DNA of 64,000 nt from an uncultured Lachnospiraceae bacterium (GCA_902789735.1 CADAOZ010000014.1:1-64000), one strand, 5' to 3'. Shown: positions 1-8,494, counted from the first letter of the stretch. Notes: generated from the letters alone by a model not told the origin. A program made the numbers and translations.

Positions 1-219
1 ACAATGCTTATCTTTTGGTCTTTGGTTCGGAATAGTGTAGTGCTGGCGGTCTATCTCTTGTTTTCGGTTGCTTGCTTCCTTACCGTACATGAGCATTTGA
101 CGCCGGGTTCAAATGGAGCCTACTGGTCCAAATACATCGGAAACTGCGCGGTCTACGCGGCTGAGAACGCGGATGGCAGGATCGGAATTCCGAAAGAAAT
201 TCCGTATGCGGAAAAATAG
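1..219 (+). CDS. Unrecognised ORF at window edge, possibly a 3-prime fragment
   Basis: The frame is open from the first base and ends at a TAG at 217-219, so this may be the tail of a gene beginning outside the window; an internal ATG lies at position 4. The first ~30 residues are hydrophobic (a possible membrane segment, VVLAVYLLFSVACF) and the rest is polar with no motif I recognise. There is no clear ribosome site before the ATG. Base composition is less GC-rich than the neighbouring genes. It could equally be a chance ORF. Confidence 0.25.
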   Translation, partial: TMLIFWSLVRNSVVLAVYLLFSVACFLTVHEHLTPGSNGAYWSKYIGNCAVYAAENADGRIGIPKEIPYAEK

Positions 220-331
220 TGAACTGGATGCGAAAAGAAACAAAAAGATTAAGATAGAATGTATCTGCACCATATGGGGGTAATCCATTCGGGAGAACGC
301 TCTGTATTCCAGTCAGTACATAAGGACTCTG

Positions 332-378
332 AAAGAAAACAAGCCTGGGATCCGTGATATCACGGTCCGCAGGCTTGT
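332..378 (-). terminator. Rho-independent terminator of the M20 amidohydrolase gene
   Basis: Read on the minus strand, ACAAGCCTG and CAGGCTTGT enclose an inner palindrome (CCGTGATATCACGG), and the outer arm is followed by TTTTCTTTC. It lies 19 nt past the stop of the amidohydrolase gene. Confidence 0.75.
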
Positions 379-396
379 ATTCATGTTATGTTCTGT

Positions 397-1836
397 TTAC
401 AGGGCAATCGGGAAGGCCTCCGGCTCAATGGGACATACATAGCCGGTCCTGGTCCGCCGTTCAAATTCTTCTCTGGCCTTTTTCAGGTGAGAAGGATCCT
501 CATAGAGGTCAATGGCGGTCATGGCCAGGATCTTGCCGGCGTGGAGCAGGGCCTTATGGCCGATGGAACTGCCGCCGGTGGATACGTTCTGCCAGCTGTG
601 GCCGGGCGCCCCGTTGACAAAGGCGGTCACATGGACCTGGGCGGCAGGCGTCTGCCAGCTGACATCGCCCACATCGGTACTGCCGGGGAAGAAGGCGTTG
701 GTATGGAATACGGGAAGCAGGAAATCATTCAGACCCTTTCTCCCATAATTGCTCTTTTCGGCCGCGAAGGCAGCAATCTCTTCGGAATAAGTGCTGCAGT
801 TACCGGGCGTCATATGTGCCGGGCAGGTCGCGCGCAGCCGGTCGGCGAAGGCTTTCTCTTCTTCTGTAAAAGGAGGCAGGCCGGCTTCCAGGAAGTTCTC
901 ATACAGCAGGTCTTCCAGGGTAAAGCTGGGGACCAGTTCCGCAGTGCCGTCAATAAAGATTCTTTCAAAGGTGGTCTCTGTCATCAGAGCAGCGCCTTCC
1001 GCGATTTTGTCTACTCTTGACAGCAGTTTGACGGAATCCCGGACCTTGTTGGCCCTGACCATGTAGAGAACGGAGGCGTGGTCCTGAACTACATTGGGGG
1101 AAATTCCGCCGGCGTCGGTGATGGCGTAATGGACTCTGCAGTCACTGGTCATATGCTCCCGCAGATACTGGACGCCGGTATTCATCAGCTCCACCGCGTC
1201 CAGGGCGCTACGGCCGTCCCAGGGATCGCCTGCCGCATGGGCGGCAACGCCCTTGAACTTATAAAGGACCTGGATGCTGGAATTATTGGTCCCCGTTACA
1301 ATCTCATTGACATCCGAGGGATGCCAGGTCAGAGCCGCGTCCAGATCCCGCCACAGGCCGTCTCTGGCCATGAAGGCTTTGCCTGCACCGCCTTCTTCAC
1401 CGGGACAGCCAAAAAAGAGGACGGTCCCTTCCCGGCCGGATTTTTCCAGATAATCTTTGATGGCAAAGGCTGCGGCCAGGGATCCTGCGCCCAGCATGTT
1501 GTGGCCGCAGCCGTGACCGGGAGCTCCTTCCTGTAAAGGCTGCTGGAACGTACTGCATTTTTCCTGACTCAGACCGGACAGGGCATCGAATTCGCCCAGA
1601 ATGCCGATGACGGGATGTCCCTGGCCCCAGGAACCGGAGAAAGCGGTCCGGATGCCGGACAGGTCTTCTTTTACAGTAAAGCCGTTTTCAGCCAGTACTT
1701 TTTTATAAAGGGCTGCTGCGGTAAATTCCTTCAGGCTCAGTTCGGGATTAGCCCAGATCTGGTCGCTGATTTCCGTAAAAATGCCGGCATGTTCCTCAAT
1801 GTAATCGCGGGCTGCCTGTTTATATGCCTGTGTCAT
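397..1836 (-). CDS. M20 family amidohydrolase (AbgB-like, p-aminobenzoyl-glutamate hydrolase type)
   Basis: A cytosolic zinc amidohydrolase/carboxypeptidase-like enzyme of ~479 residues, the usual size for the M20D AbgB group. Visible metal-site motifs are GCGHNMLGAG and the GCPGEEGGAGK stretch (paired Glu), followed by the dimerisation-domain region. The family removes acyl or amino-acyl groups; AbgB relatives split p-aminobenzoyl-glutamate, but the substrate here is not determined. The start at 1836 is chosen over an in-frame upstream start at 1899 because GAGGT sits 5 nt before this ATG and the family N-terminus (MTQAYKQAARDYIEEH) begins here. It has its own promoter-like sequence and terminator and lies downstream of, and on the same strand as, an amino acid ABC transporter, which suggests but does not prove use of imported amino acid conjugates. 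Confidence 0.85.
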   Translation of the reverse strand: MTQAYKQAARDYIEEHAGIFTEISDQIWANPELSLKEFTAAALYKKVLAENGFTVKEDLSGIRTAFSGSWGQGHPVIGILGEFDALSGLSQEKCSTFQQPLQEGAPGHGCGHNMLGAGSLAAAFAIKDYLEKSGREGTVLFFGCPGEEGGAGKAFMARDGLWRDLDAALTWHPSDVNEIVTGTNNSSIQVLYKFKGVAAHAAGDPWDGRSALDAVELMNTGVQYLREHMTSDCRVHYAITDAGGISPNVVQDHASVLYMVRANKVRDSVKLLSRVDKIAEGAALMTETTFERIFIDGTAELVPSFTLEDLLYENFLEAGLPPFTEEEKAFADRLRATCPAHMTPGNCSTYSEEIAAFAAEKSNYGRKGLNDFLLPVFHTNAFFPGSTDVGDVSWQTPAAQVHVTAFVNGAPGHSWQNVSTGGSSIGHKALLHAGKILAMTAIDLYEDPSHLKKAREEFERRTRTGYVCPIEPEAFPIAL

Positions 1837-1909
1837 AGATACCTCATTTCTTGTCAGGATACTGCCGCCGGAAGGCGGGATCAAAAATATATACAGCATT
1901 TATGTGTAT

Positions 1910-1938
1910 ATTATATGCTGTCTGCAGAAGAAAACAAA
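1910..1938 (-). promoter_or_regulatory. Probable promoter of the amidohydrolase gene with overlapping inverted repeat
   Basis: On the minus strand TATAAT (1915-1910) lies 16 nt downstream of TTGTTT (1937-1932). An inverted repeat ACAGCAT...ATGCTGT (1893-1921) covers the -10 box and start region, the position of a typical repressor operator. No regulator gene is adjacent. Confidence 0.5.
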
Positions 1939-1962
1939 ACCGCCCGGCGTACGGGCGGTTTT
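1936..1962 (-). terminator. Terminator of the amino acid ABC transporter operon
   Basis: The perfect hairpin AAAACCGCCCG/CGGGCGGTTTT is followed on the minus strand by GTTTTC. It stands ~50 nt past the stop codon of the ATPase gene. Confidence 0.8.
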
Positions 1963-2013
1963 CAGATTTCAAAGAACTGTTAAAGGACTTTTGCAGGACT
2001 GCCAAAAGGACTG

Positions 2014-2760
2014 TTACAGGACCTTGGCCAGGAAATCCTTGAGTCTGTCGCTCTCGGGATGGTTAAAGATCTTGTCAGGACTGCCCTGTTCAACGATCTT
2101 TCCATCTTCCATGAAAACAACACGGTTGCCCACTTCACGGGCAAAGCCCATCTCGTGGGTAACGCAGACCATGGTCATACCGGCTTTGGCCAGATCCTTC
2201 ATGACCTCCAGGACTTCACCGACCATTTCGGGGTCCAGGGCGGAGGTGGGTTCGTCAAAGAGCATGACGTCGGGATTCATGCACAGGGCTCGGACAATGG
2301 CGACACGCTGTTTCTGGCCGCCGGAAAGCTGTACGGGATAGGCGGATGCCCTGTCTTCCAGACCGACGCGGGCCAGAAGTTCCATGGCCCGTTTTTCCGC
2401 TGCTGCCTTGTCTTCTTTCTTGACAATGATGGGAGCAATGGTCAGGTTCTCCAGAATGGTCTTGTGAGGGAACAGATTGAAATGCTGGAAGACCATGCCC
2501 ATCTTCTGACGGAATTTGTCCAGGTCGATCTTGCCCTCGGTAATGATCTGGCCTTCTACGTCGATGGAACCGTCCGTCGGCTCCTCCAGCAGGTTCAGAC
2601 TGCGCAGGAAAGTGGATTTACCGGAGCCGGAAGGCCCGATCACGACCATGACATCTCCCTTGTTGATATCAATATCTATACCGTCCAGAGCGCGGATGGT
2701 ACCGCCGTTGTAATGTTTCTTTAATCCTCTGACTTTAATCAGGACATTATCGCTGGTCAC
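2014..2760 (-). CDS. Polar amino acid ABC transporter, ATP-binding protein
   Basis: The ATPase subunit (248 aa, normal length) of a PAAT-family importer of the GlnQ/HisP type. Visible motifs are Walker [10 protein letters not shown], the Q-loop region [13 protein letters not shown], the signature LSGGQKQR and Walker [15 protein letters not shown], then the H-loop CVTHEMGFA. It acts on the cytoplasmic face with the permease encoded just upstream; the two genes overlap by 14 nt, indicating translational coupling. Substrate specificity is set by the binding protein and cannot be read from this subunit. Confidence 0.93.
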   Translation of the reverse strand: MTSDNVLIKVRGLKKHYNGGTIRALDGIDIDINKGDVMVVIGPSGSGKSTFLRSLNLLEEPTDGSIDVEGQIITEGKIDLDKFRQKMGMVFQHFNLFPHKTILENLTIAPIIVKKEDKAAAEKRAMELLARVGLEDRASAYPVQLSGGQKQRVAIVRALCMNPDVMLFDEPTSALDPEMVGEVLEVMKDLAKAGMTMVCVTHEMGFAREVGNRVVFMEDGKIVEQGSPDKIFNHPESDRLKDFLAKVL

Positions 2761-3526
2761 TTGCTCTCATCCTCCTTTCGAAGTACTGAATGATTTTGGA
2801 AGTCGGGAAGCACAGGCAGAAGTAGAGGAAAGTGGCCATGAGCAGAGGCTCCGCGATAATAAAGGACGCGGACTGGATGGACTTGACATTGAACATGATG
2901 TCCTGTACGCCGATGGTATAGCATACAGAACTTTCCTTGATGATCGTAACGAACTCATTGGCGACCGCGGGCAGGATGTTCTTGACGGCCTGGGGAATGA
3001 TGATATGGAACATGGTCTGTCCCTTGCTCATGCCAAGGCTGCGGGCCGCTTCTGTCTGTCCCTGATCAACACCTTCGATACCGCCGCGGATGACGTCGGA
3101 CATATAGCCGCCGGAGTTCAGGGACAGGGCCACGATGCCGGGGAAGAAACGCTCGAACTGGATAAAACCAAAGAAGGTGAATTTGGGCAGTTGAATAAAG
3201 CCGAATACGATGTAATAAATCAGGAAGATCTGGACCAGCATAGGGGTACAGCGTACGAACTGGACATAAATGCCGGCGATCAGCCTGAGCGGGTTAAAGC
3301 GGGAAATGAATTCCAGCCGTTTAAGCCGCGCGGGGCTGCCGTTCCTGACTTTGGCCAGTCTGCGGAAAGGCCGTACGTCGGACAGCAGCATCAGGGCCAG
3401 AGTAAACGCGATCACAAAACCGAACAGGACTGTCATCAGGGACAGCAGTACGGTGACCTCCAGACCCTGCAGCAGCATCGGTAAATAAGTAAGTACTTTC
3501 TCCAGGTTGGAAAAGCTGATGGACAT
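2747..3526 (-). CDS. Polar amino acid ABC transporter, permease protein
   Basis: An inner-membrane permease (259 aa) of the HisM/GlnP family with several hydrophobic segments and the ATPase-contact EAA loop ([20 protein letters not shown]). It carries an insertion of basic residues after the first helices ([21 protein letters not shown]). Only one permease gene is present, so the transporter probably uses a homodimer. An intrinsic terminator lies between this gene and the upstream binding-protein gene, so it is expected to be made at a lower level than the binding protein. Confidence 0.92.
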   Translation of the reverse strand: MSISFSNLEKVLTYLPMLLQGLEVTVLLSLMTVLFGFVIAFTLALMLLSDVRPFRRLAKVRNGSPARLKRLEFISRFNPLRLIAGIYVQFVRCTPMLVQIFLIYYIVFGFIQLPKFTFFGFIQFERFFPGIVALSLNSGGYMSDVIRGGIEGVDQGQTEAARSLGMSKGQTMFHIIIPQAVKNILPAVANEFVTIIKESSVCYTIGVQDIMFNVKSIQSASFIIAEPLLMATFLYFCLCFPTSKIIQYFERRMRASDQR

Positions 3527-3545
3527 GTTTAAAATCCGCCTTTCT

Positions 3546-3580
3546 AAAAAAAGGTCCTCTCTGACCCGGCAGAGAGGACC
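3546..3580 (-). terminator. Internal terminator between binding protein and permease genes
   Basis: The 10-bp perfect stem GGTCCTCTCT/AGAGAGGACC is followed on the minus strand by seven T residues (3552-3546). It lies inside the operon, between the binding-protein stop (3621) and the permease start (3526), and would let only part of the transcripts continue. Confidence 0.85.
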
Positions 3581-3620
3581 CTGACTTCAATATGTTGATC
3601 CGTAACCGGAGGATGATGGA

Positions 3621-4589
3621 TTATTCCGCGGCTGCTTCGGTAGCTGCTTCGTCAGCGCTCTCCTGAACTTCCCCGTTCTCATCCAGCATACCTTCGTAGA
3701 CACTGCCTTCGTCGGAAGCCTGATCCTGAGCGGTAGCGATGTATTCATCCATGGAACCGTCCGCAAGGACCTCCTTGATGACGCCGTTGACTGCTTCACG
3801 CAGACCGTCGTTACCTTTCTTGAGCGCGATGGCGGAACCTTCTGTGTCATAAGGAACTTCCCATGCGATCATCAGATCAGGATAGTTCTTGATGTACTGC
3901 TCAGCGACAGCGGTCTCAATGAAAGCTCCTTCCAGCTTGCCGGACAGCAGCTCGTTGATCAGGTCTGTGACCTTGGGCAGGCCGATGATGTTGGCGTTGG
4001 GCGTGTTCGCTTCCGCAAGGCCCATCTGGATGGAACCGGTCTGGGCGCCGACGGGCAGTCCGTCAAAGGCAGCATAGTCAGTATATTTATCCTTGTCAGC
4101 GACGCGGATGACAAAGCTCTGTCCGCCCATGTAATACAGGTCGGAGAAATCAAAGGTCTCCGCCCGCTCGGGGGAAGGAGAGAAGCCGGAGATGCCCAGG
4201 TCGATGTTGCCGTTCTGCAGCTCCATCAGGATACCGTCAAAGTCCATGGGAACGACCTTGAGCTCCAGGCCCAGGTTATCAGCGATTCTCTGTGCCAGGG
4301 CAATATCAAAACCTGCCAGCTGGGGATTTCCGCTCTCATCGATATAATAAAATTCATAAGGCGCGAAGTCGGGGCTGGTACCTACCGTCAGGACACCGTC
4401 CGCGATCGTCGTGATTTCAGCGGGTGCCGCATCAGCAGCTGCGTCATCAGCTGCGGCTGCTTCTGTAGCTGCGCCTGCTGCATCCTGCTTCTCCTCAGCT
4501 GCAGGAGCACTGCTGCTGCCGCTGCCGCATGCTGCGAGAGACAGAGCCATGATACCTGCCATAATACCGGCCAGTAATTTCTTTTTCAT
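3621..4589 (-). CDS. Amino acid ABC transporter substrate-binding lipoprotein
   Basis: A 322-residue extracytoplasmic solute-binding protein (SBP family 3). The N-terminus is a lipoprotein signal, with lipobox LAAC followed by a Ser/Ala/Glu-rich linker of ~35 residues. The ligand-binding domain starts near LTVGTSPDFAPYEFYYID and includes the family signature GFDIALAQRIADNLGLEL. The C-terminus carries an extra acidic, alanine-rich tail after residue ~295, not usual for this family. The gene is first in the transcript, behind a good promoter, and is followed by an internal terminator, fitting the excess of binding protein over membrane subunits seen in many importers. Confidence 0.93.
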   Translation of the reverse strand: MKKKLLAGIMAGIMALSLAACGSGSSSAPAAEEKQDAAGAATEAAAADDAAADAAPAEITTIADGVLTVGTSPDFAPYEFYYIDESGNPQLAGFDIALAQRIADNLGLELKVVPMDFDGILMELQNGNIDLGISGFSPSPERAETFDFSDLYYMGGQSFVIRVADKDKYTDYAAFDGLPVGAQTGSIQMGLAEANTPNANIIGLPKVTDLINELLSGKLEGAFIETAVAEQYIKNYPDLMIAWEVPYDTEGSAIALKKGNDGLREAVNGVIKEVLADGSMDEYIATAQDQASDEGSVYEGMLDENGEVQESADEAATEAAAE

Positions 4590-4698
4590 AGTATTTCTCC
4601 TTTTCTATACCAGAAACCGTCTGGTTTTTTTATGCATTTACAACTGCCTGAATGAATAAAAATGCAGGGCACTTTAACCCTTTAAATGCACAATATTC

Positions 4699-4726
4699 AT
4701 TTTAGCGTAAAACAGCAGATAATCAA
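4699..4726 (-). promoter_or_regulatory. Promoter of the amino acid ABC operon
   Basis: On the minus strand TTGATT (4726-4721), 16 nt, then TAAAAT (4704-4699), about 110 nt upstream of the binding-protein start. A 6-bp hairpin (ACCAGA/TCTGGT, about 4610-4626) lies in the leader just before the ribosome site. Confidence 0.6.
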
Positions 4727-4774
4727 GTCCAATCATTCGAAAAATAACGGAAAAATAAAGGAATGTCCGATTTT

Positions 4775-4840
4775 TGAACCGGTAAGTCTGACGCCCGGTC
4801 CATCTTGGAAAATGAACCGGCAAGTCTGACGCCCGGTTCA
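4775..4840. repeat. Paired palindromic repeat, locus 1 (copies 4775-4802 and 4813-4840)
   Basis: Two 28-nt copies spaced 38 nt start to start. The second is a palindrome with arms TGAACCGG and CCGGTTCA around the core CAAGTCTGACGC; the first has a one-base change in the right arm. The same element recurs as pairs at 6107-6173 and 34276-34334. Confidence 0.9.
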
Positions 4841-4852
4841 TAAAATAAAGGA

Positions 4853-4881
4853 TTGTCCGATTTTTCTGAATGCGATACAAT
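4853..4881 (+). promoter_or_regulatory. Promoter of the aminotransferase gene
   Basis: TTGTCC (4853-4858), 17 nt, then TACAAT (4876-4881). The -35 region lies in the second copy of a duplicated ~24-bp segment that also precedes the repeat pair at locus 1. Confidence 0.55.
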
Positions 4882-5023
4882 GTATGTTCGTAATCATGGT
4901 ATGCATAATCCATGAATATGTATTATAGTAAAGCGGAATCCTGTCCATACAAGGCGGCTCCGGCCCTTTTACGGGCCTGGGGTATGGCAGGAAAAAGACT
5001 CATAAGTAAAAAAGGAGACGCAG

Positions 5024-6109
5024 ATGTCCTGGGAAGATAAAGTCAGAAAAGTGGAACCTTACGTGGCCGGCGAGCAGCCCAAAGACAAGGGCGTGATCAA
5101 GCTCAATACCAATGAATGCCCTTATCCGCCCGCGCCCGGCGTTATGACCGCGGCCCAGGTCTTAAGGGACGGCTACAGTGACCTGCGCCTGTATCCCGAT
5201 ATGGACGCGACTATGCTGGTCAATGCCCTGGCGGAATATTATCAGGTGGATCCCGATCAGATTTTTGTCGGCGTCGGCTCGGACGATGTCCTGGCCCTGT
5301 GTTTCCTGACCTTCTTTACGAACGGTACCCCTATTCTGTTCCCTGACATTACCTATTCTTTCTATGAAGTCTGGGCAGACCTGTACGGTATTTCTTATGA
5401 GAATCCTGCCCTTCGGGAAGATTTCTCCATCCGGGCGGAAGATTATCTGCCGGCAGTGACCGGTAAGGAGAACGGCGGCGTGATCATCGCCAATCCCAAC
5501 GCCCCGACCGGCCTGGAGATGGCGCCGGATCAGATTGAGCGGATCGTGGCCGGCAATCCCGACAGCGTTGTCATTATCGATGAAGCCTATGTGGACTTCG
5601 GCGGACAGACAGCCCTGCCCCTGCTTAAAAAGTATGACAACCTGCTGGTAGTCCAGACCTTCTCCAAGTCCAGGGCCATGGCCGGGGAGCGGATCGGTTT
5701 TGCCATCGGTAACAAAAAAATGATCTCCTATCTGAAGGATGTGAAATTCTCCTTCAACTCCTATACCATGAACCTGCCTTCTATCGTGATGGGAACAGAG
5801 TCTGTCAAAGACGCCGGTTATTTCCACGCGACCACGGATAAGATTATTGCCACCCGCGAGCGTTTCAAGAAGGGCCTGCGGGAGCTGGGCTTCGTTTTCC
5901 CGGATTCCCATACCAATTTTGTCTTTGCCGGACATCCGGACTATCCGGCCAAAGACCTCTTTATGGCCCTGCGGGAACGCAGGATCTTTGTCCGCTATTT
6001 CAGCAAGCCCAGGATCTGTGATTATCTGCGGATCACCATCGGCACGGATTACCAGATGGACGCGGTCCTGGCCGCCCTCCGGGAGATCATGGGAGTGGAC
6101 CGGAAATGA
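5024..6109 (+). CDS. hisC: Histidinol-phosphate aminotransferase family protein
   Basis: A class II pyridoxal-phosphate aminotransferase of 361 residues, the normal HisC length. Visible features are the N-terminal LNTNECPYPP, the PLP-binding Asn/Asp/Tyr region (NPNAPTG, then IDEAYVDF) and the Schiff-base lysine in TFSKSRAMAGERIGF. HisC converts imidazole-acetol phosphate and glutamate to histidinol phosphate in histidine synthesis; some relatives act on aromatic amino acids. No other his genes are in the window, so the physiological substrate is inferred from the family. AAAAAGGAG precedes the ATG. The stop codon TGA is itself the first three bases of a palindromic repeat copy. Confidence 0.85.
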   Translation: MSWEDKVRKVEPYVAGEQPKDKGVIKLNTNECPYPPAPGVMTAAQVLRDGYSDLRLYPDMDATMLVNALAEYYQVDPDQIFVGVGSDDVLALCFLTFFTNGTPILFPDITYSFYEVWADLYGISYENPALREDFSIRAEDYLPAVTGKENGGVIIANPNAPTGLEMAPDQIERIVAGNPDSVVIIDEAYVDFGGQTALPLLKKYDNLLVVQTFSKSRAMAGERIGFAIGNKKMISYLKDVKFSFNSYTMNLPSIVMGTESVKDAGYFHATTDKIIATRERFKKGLRELGFVFPDSHTNFVFAGHPDYPAKDLFMALRERRIFVRYFSKPRICDYLRITIGTDYQMDAVLAALREIMGVDRK

Positions 6110-6173
6110 ACCACTAAGTCTGACTACCCGGTTCACAATAGAAATGAACCACTAAGTCTGACTACCCGGTTCA
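6107..6173. repeat. Paired palindromic repeat, locus 2 (copies 6107-6135 and 6145-6173)
   Basis: Two identical 29-nt copies in a 38-nt tandem period, with arms TGAACC and GGTTCA and the family core AAGTCTGAC. The first copy begins with the stop codon of the upstream aminotransferase gene. The copies are more alike within this locus than between loci, suggesting local duplication or conversion. Confidence 0.9.
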
Positions 6174-6203
6174 TAATTACAATAACAGGAGAGATAATAA
6201 TAT

Positions 6204-6704
6204 ATGGAAAGTATTGCAATATGGTTCGCGAATACACTGGGACAGTATATATCGGCAAAAGCAGTCGTGTTCATCGTATCGATGATGCCCATCCTGGAAT
6301 GCAGGGGCGGCCTGCTGGTCGCGTCTCTGCTCAAAGTCGACATCGTGGAAGCGATTCCGCTCGCCGTGATCGGCAATATTCTGCCGCTGCCTTTTATCCT
6401 TCTTTTTATACAGAAAATCTTTGAGTTCCTGAAGAAGTTCAGTGCCACCAGAGGTTTTGTGGAAAAGATGGAACAGCGTGCCATGAACAAATCCGGCGCC
6501 CTGGCCAATGGCGAATTCCTGGGCCTGCTTCTGTTCGTCGGCATCCCTCTGCCGGGAACCGGCGGCTGGACAGGCAGCCTGATTGCTTCTTTCCTGAAAA
6601 TGGATTTCAAGCGGGCCATGCTGGCCGATGTCCTGGGCGTATTCCTGGCCACAGTCATTATGTCCATCGTATCCTACGGGCTGCTGGCCCATCTGGTCTA
6701 TTAA
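6204..6704 (+). CDS. Small multidrug export-like membrane protein (COG2426 type)
   Basis: A 166-residue integral membrane protein resembling the Sm_multidrug_ex (COG2426) family. Four to five hydrophobic segments are visible, with the characteristic MMPILECRGGLLVAS near the N-terminus and GIPLPGTGGWTGSLIAS near the middle, probably re-entrant loops as in the broader DedA-like fold. The transport role in the family name is not well proven, so the substrate is unknown. AGGAGAG precedes the start. It follows a repeat pair and precedes a methyltransferase gene on the same strand. Confidence 0.8.
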   Translation: MESIAIWFANTLGQYISAKAVVFIVSMMPILECRGGLLVASLLKVDIVEAIPLAVIGNILPLPFILLFIQKIFEFLKKFSATRGFVEKMEQRAMNKSGALANGEFLGLLLFVGIPLPGTGGWTGSLIASFLKMDFKRAMLADVLGVFLATVIMSIVSYGLLAHLVY

Positions 6705-6770
6705 CACAGTATTATCAGACACAATATCATTGGAACGGCTTCATGAAGACAGGATCAGGGAGGAACAGCT

Positions 6771-7571
6771 ATGGAAAGCTATACTAATTTCGCGGAAGTT
6801 TATGATACCTTTATGGACCAGACTTCCTATGAAGACTGGGCGGACGATGTCCTTTTGCTGATGACCAGGTTCGGGACGGCCCGCCGCGGCGAGGGAGATA
6901 CGGTCGTGGACCTGGGCTGCGGCACCGGCAAGCTGACTGAGCTGCTGGCAGAGGCAGGCTTCCATATGCTGGGAATCGACCTGTCGCCGGATATGCTCAA
7001 TATCGCCATGGGCAGAAAGCTGGACCAGGGCCACGACACCGTCTATATCTGTCAGGATATCCGGGAACTGGAACTGGCGGAGCCGGTCAGTACCTTTGTC
7101 AGTGTCGGCGACAGCATCAATTATCTGCTTTCGCCGGAGGACCTGGGCCGTATGTTCCGGGGCGTCTGCAGTTACCTGAAGGACGAAGGCATTTTTATTT
7201 TTGACTTCAAGACCCTGCATCTTTACCGGGATGTGATTGGTGACGCTACCATCGCGGAAGACAGGGAGGACTGTTCCTTTATCTGGGACAACTGGTTCCA
7301 TAAGAAAAATAATATCAATGAATACGACCTGACCCTGTTCATCAGGGACCCTTCCGCCGGTGAGAATCTGTTCCGCAAGTTTGAGGAGGTCCACTACCAG
7401 CGGGGCTATACCCTGAAAGAGATCAGGAAGGCGGCGGAGGAAGCAGGCTTTGAATGGGTATTCCAGATGGATTCCGACAGCCGGCAGGAAGTCACTAAGG
7501 ACTCGGAACGGATCATGGCGGTCATCCGCAAAGGACCGGCCCCGGATCCGGAAAGAAATGATGAGGAATAA
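6771..7571 (+). CDS. Class I SAM-dependent methyltransferase
   Basis: A cytosolic methyltransferase of 266 residues. The SAM-binding motif I VVDLGCGTGKLTELL lies near residues 45-60, followed by the acidic motif II region (GIDLSPDMLNIA) and the post-motif stretch VSTFVSVGDSINYLL. The acceptor substrate cannot be read from the sequence. AGGGAGGAACAGCT precedes the ATG. The gene ends 12 nt before dapF, so the two are probably cotranscribed, but a functional link to lysine/peptidoglycan synthesis is only suggested by position. Confidence 0.88.
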   Translation: MESYTNFAEVYDTFMDQTSYEDWADDVLLLMTRFGTARRGEGDTVVDLGCGTGKLTELLAEAGFHMLGIDLSPDMLNIAMGRKLDQGHDTVYICQDIRELELAEPVSTFVSVGDSINYLLSPEDLGRMFRGVCSYLKDEGIFIFDFKTLHLYRDVIGDATIAEDREDCSFIWDNWFHKKNNINEYDLTLFIRDPSAGENLFRKFEEVHYQRGYTLKEIRKAAEEAGFEWVFQMDSDSRQEVTKDSERIMAVIRKGPAPDPERNDEE

Positions 7572-7583
7572 AGAGGAAAAAAG

Positions 7584-8429
7584 ATGAAGCTTGCGTTTAC
7601 CAAAATGGAAGGCTGCGGCAACGATTATGTCTATATCAACGGGTTCACCCAGTCCGTACCGGCAGAGGAGAAGCCGGCCCTGGTCAGAAGGCTCAGCGAC
7701 CGCCATTTCGGCATCGGCGGCGACGGGGTGATCTTTATCAACCCGGCCAAAGAAGCGGATTTTGAAATGGAAATGTGGAACGCGGACGGAACCAGAAGCG
7801 AGATGTGCGGCAACGGGATCCGCTGCGTAGCCAGATATGTCTATGATTTCGGTCTGACCGATCAGAAGGAATTTTCTATCGTCAGCGCGGGCAAGGTCAA
7901 GTATATGACCCTGTATGAGCAGGACGGACAGATCAGCGCGGTCCGTGTCAATATGGGACAGCCCATTCTGGAAGCGGACCAGATTCCGGTACGGGCGGAT
8001 CATTCGCCGGTGATCAATGTCCCGATTGAAGTACAGGGGAAAGAATACCGGATGACCTGTGTCTCCATGGGCAACCCGCATGCGGTCGTTTTCGTGGACA
8101 GTACAGAGGATTTCCCGCTGGAACAGGTGGGGCCGTATTTTGAGAACCACCCCTGCTTCCCCAACCGGACCAACACGGAATTCGTACAGGTCATTGACCG
8201 CGGCCGTGTCCGTATGCGTGTCTGGGAACGGGGGACCGGAGAGACCCTGGCCTGCGGGACCGGCTGCTGCGCAACTGCGGTTGCCTGTGTCCTGAATGGC
8301 CTGACAGACAACGCCATTACAGTGGAAGTGCTTGGAGGCGAGCTGCGGATCGAGTGGGACAGGGAAAATGATCTGGTCTGGATGACCGGTCCTGCCACCG
8401 TTGTATTTTCCGGAGAGATTGAGATCTGA
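7584..8429 (+). CDS. dapF: Diaminopimelate epimerase
   Basis: This enzyme converts LL-diaminopimelate to meso-diaminopimelate, used for lysine and peptidoglycan cross-links. At 281 residues it has normal length. Both catalytic cysteine motifs are present: MCGNGIRCVARY in the N-terminal half and ACGTGCCATAVA in the C-terminal half, with the substrate loop GCGNDYVYIN at the start. AGAGGAAAAAAG lies before the ATG. It is followed after ~230 nt by dapL, whose product LL-diaminopimelate is the substrate of this enzyme. Confidence 0.96.
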   Translation: MKLAFTKMEGCGNDYVYINGFTQSVPAEEKPALVRRLSDRHFGIGGDGVIFINPAKEADFEMEMWNADGTRSEMCGNGIRCVARYVYDFGLTDQKEFSIVSAGKVKYMTLYEQDGQISAVRVNMGQPILEADQIPVRADHSPVINVPIEVQGKEYRMTCVSMGNPHAVVFVDSTEDFPLEQVGPYFENHPCFPNRTNTEFVQVIDRGRVRMRVWERGTGETLACGTGCCATAVACVLNGLTDNAITVEVLGGELRIEWDRENDLVWMTGPATVVFSGEIEI

Positions 8430-8442
8430 TTTTGGGGAACTT

Positions 8443-8494
8443 CAGATCCTGCAGAGGGTATGCTTTTTCAGGTTCTGCAGAAAGCATGCTTTTC
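8443..8494. repeat. Imperfect 26-bp tandem repeat (2 copies) between dapF and dapL
   Basis: The units start CAGATCCTGCAGA and CAGGTTCTGCAGA and each ends in ATGCTTTT; about 20 of 25 positions agree. Each contains the palindrome CTGCAG, so the pair can also fold. No T-tract or protein match makes it an obvious terminator. Confidence 0.6.

Larger units (their letters stand above)
4590..5023. other. Divergent intergenic region with two promoters and a repeat pair
   Basis: No gene is supported here. It holds the minus promoter of the ABC operon, the plus promoter of the aminotransferase gene, a pair of palindromic repeats, a duplicated ~24-bp segment (about 4750-4774 and 4842-4865) and a short GC hairpin CCGGCCC/GGGCCTGG near 4961-4981. 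A minus ORF across 4674-4913 consists mainly of translated repeats and was not called. Confidence 0.8.

Noticed and set aside
4674-4913. Minus-strand ORF of 79 codons
   Set aside because: It is made mostly of translated palindromic repeats, lacks a ribosome site and covers two promoters.
4775-6173. CRISPR-like array
   Set aside because: Only two repeat copies occur at each place, the repeats are strong palindromes, the spacers are 1-10 nt, and no cas genes are present.
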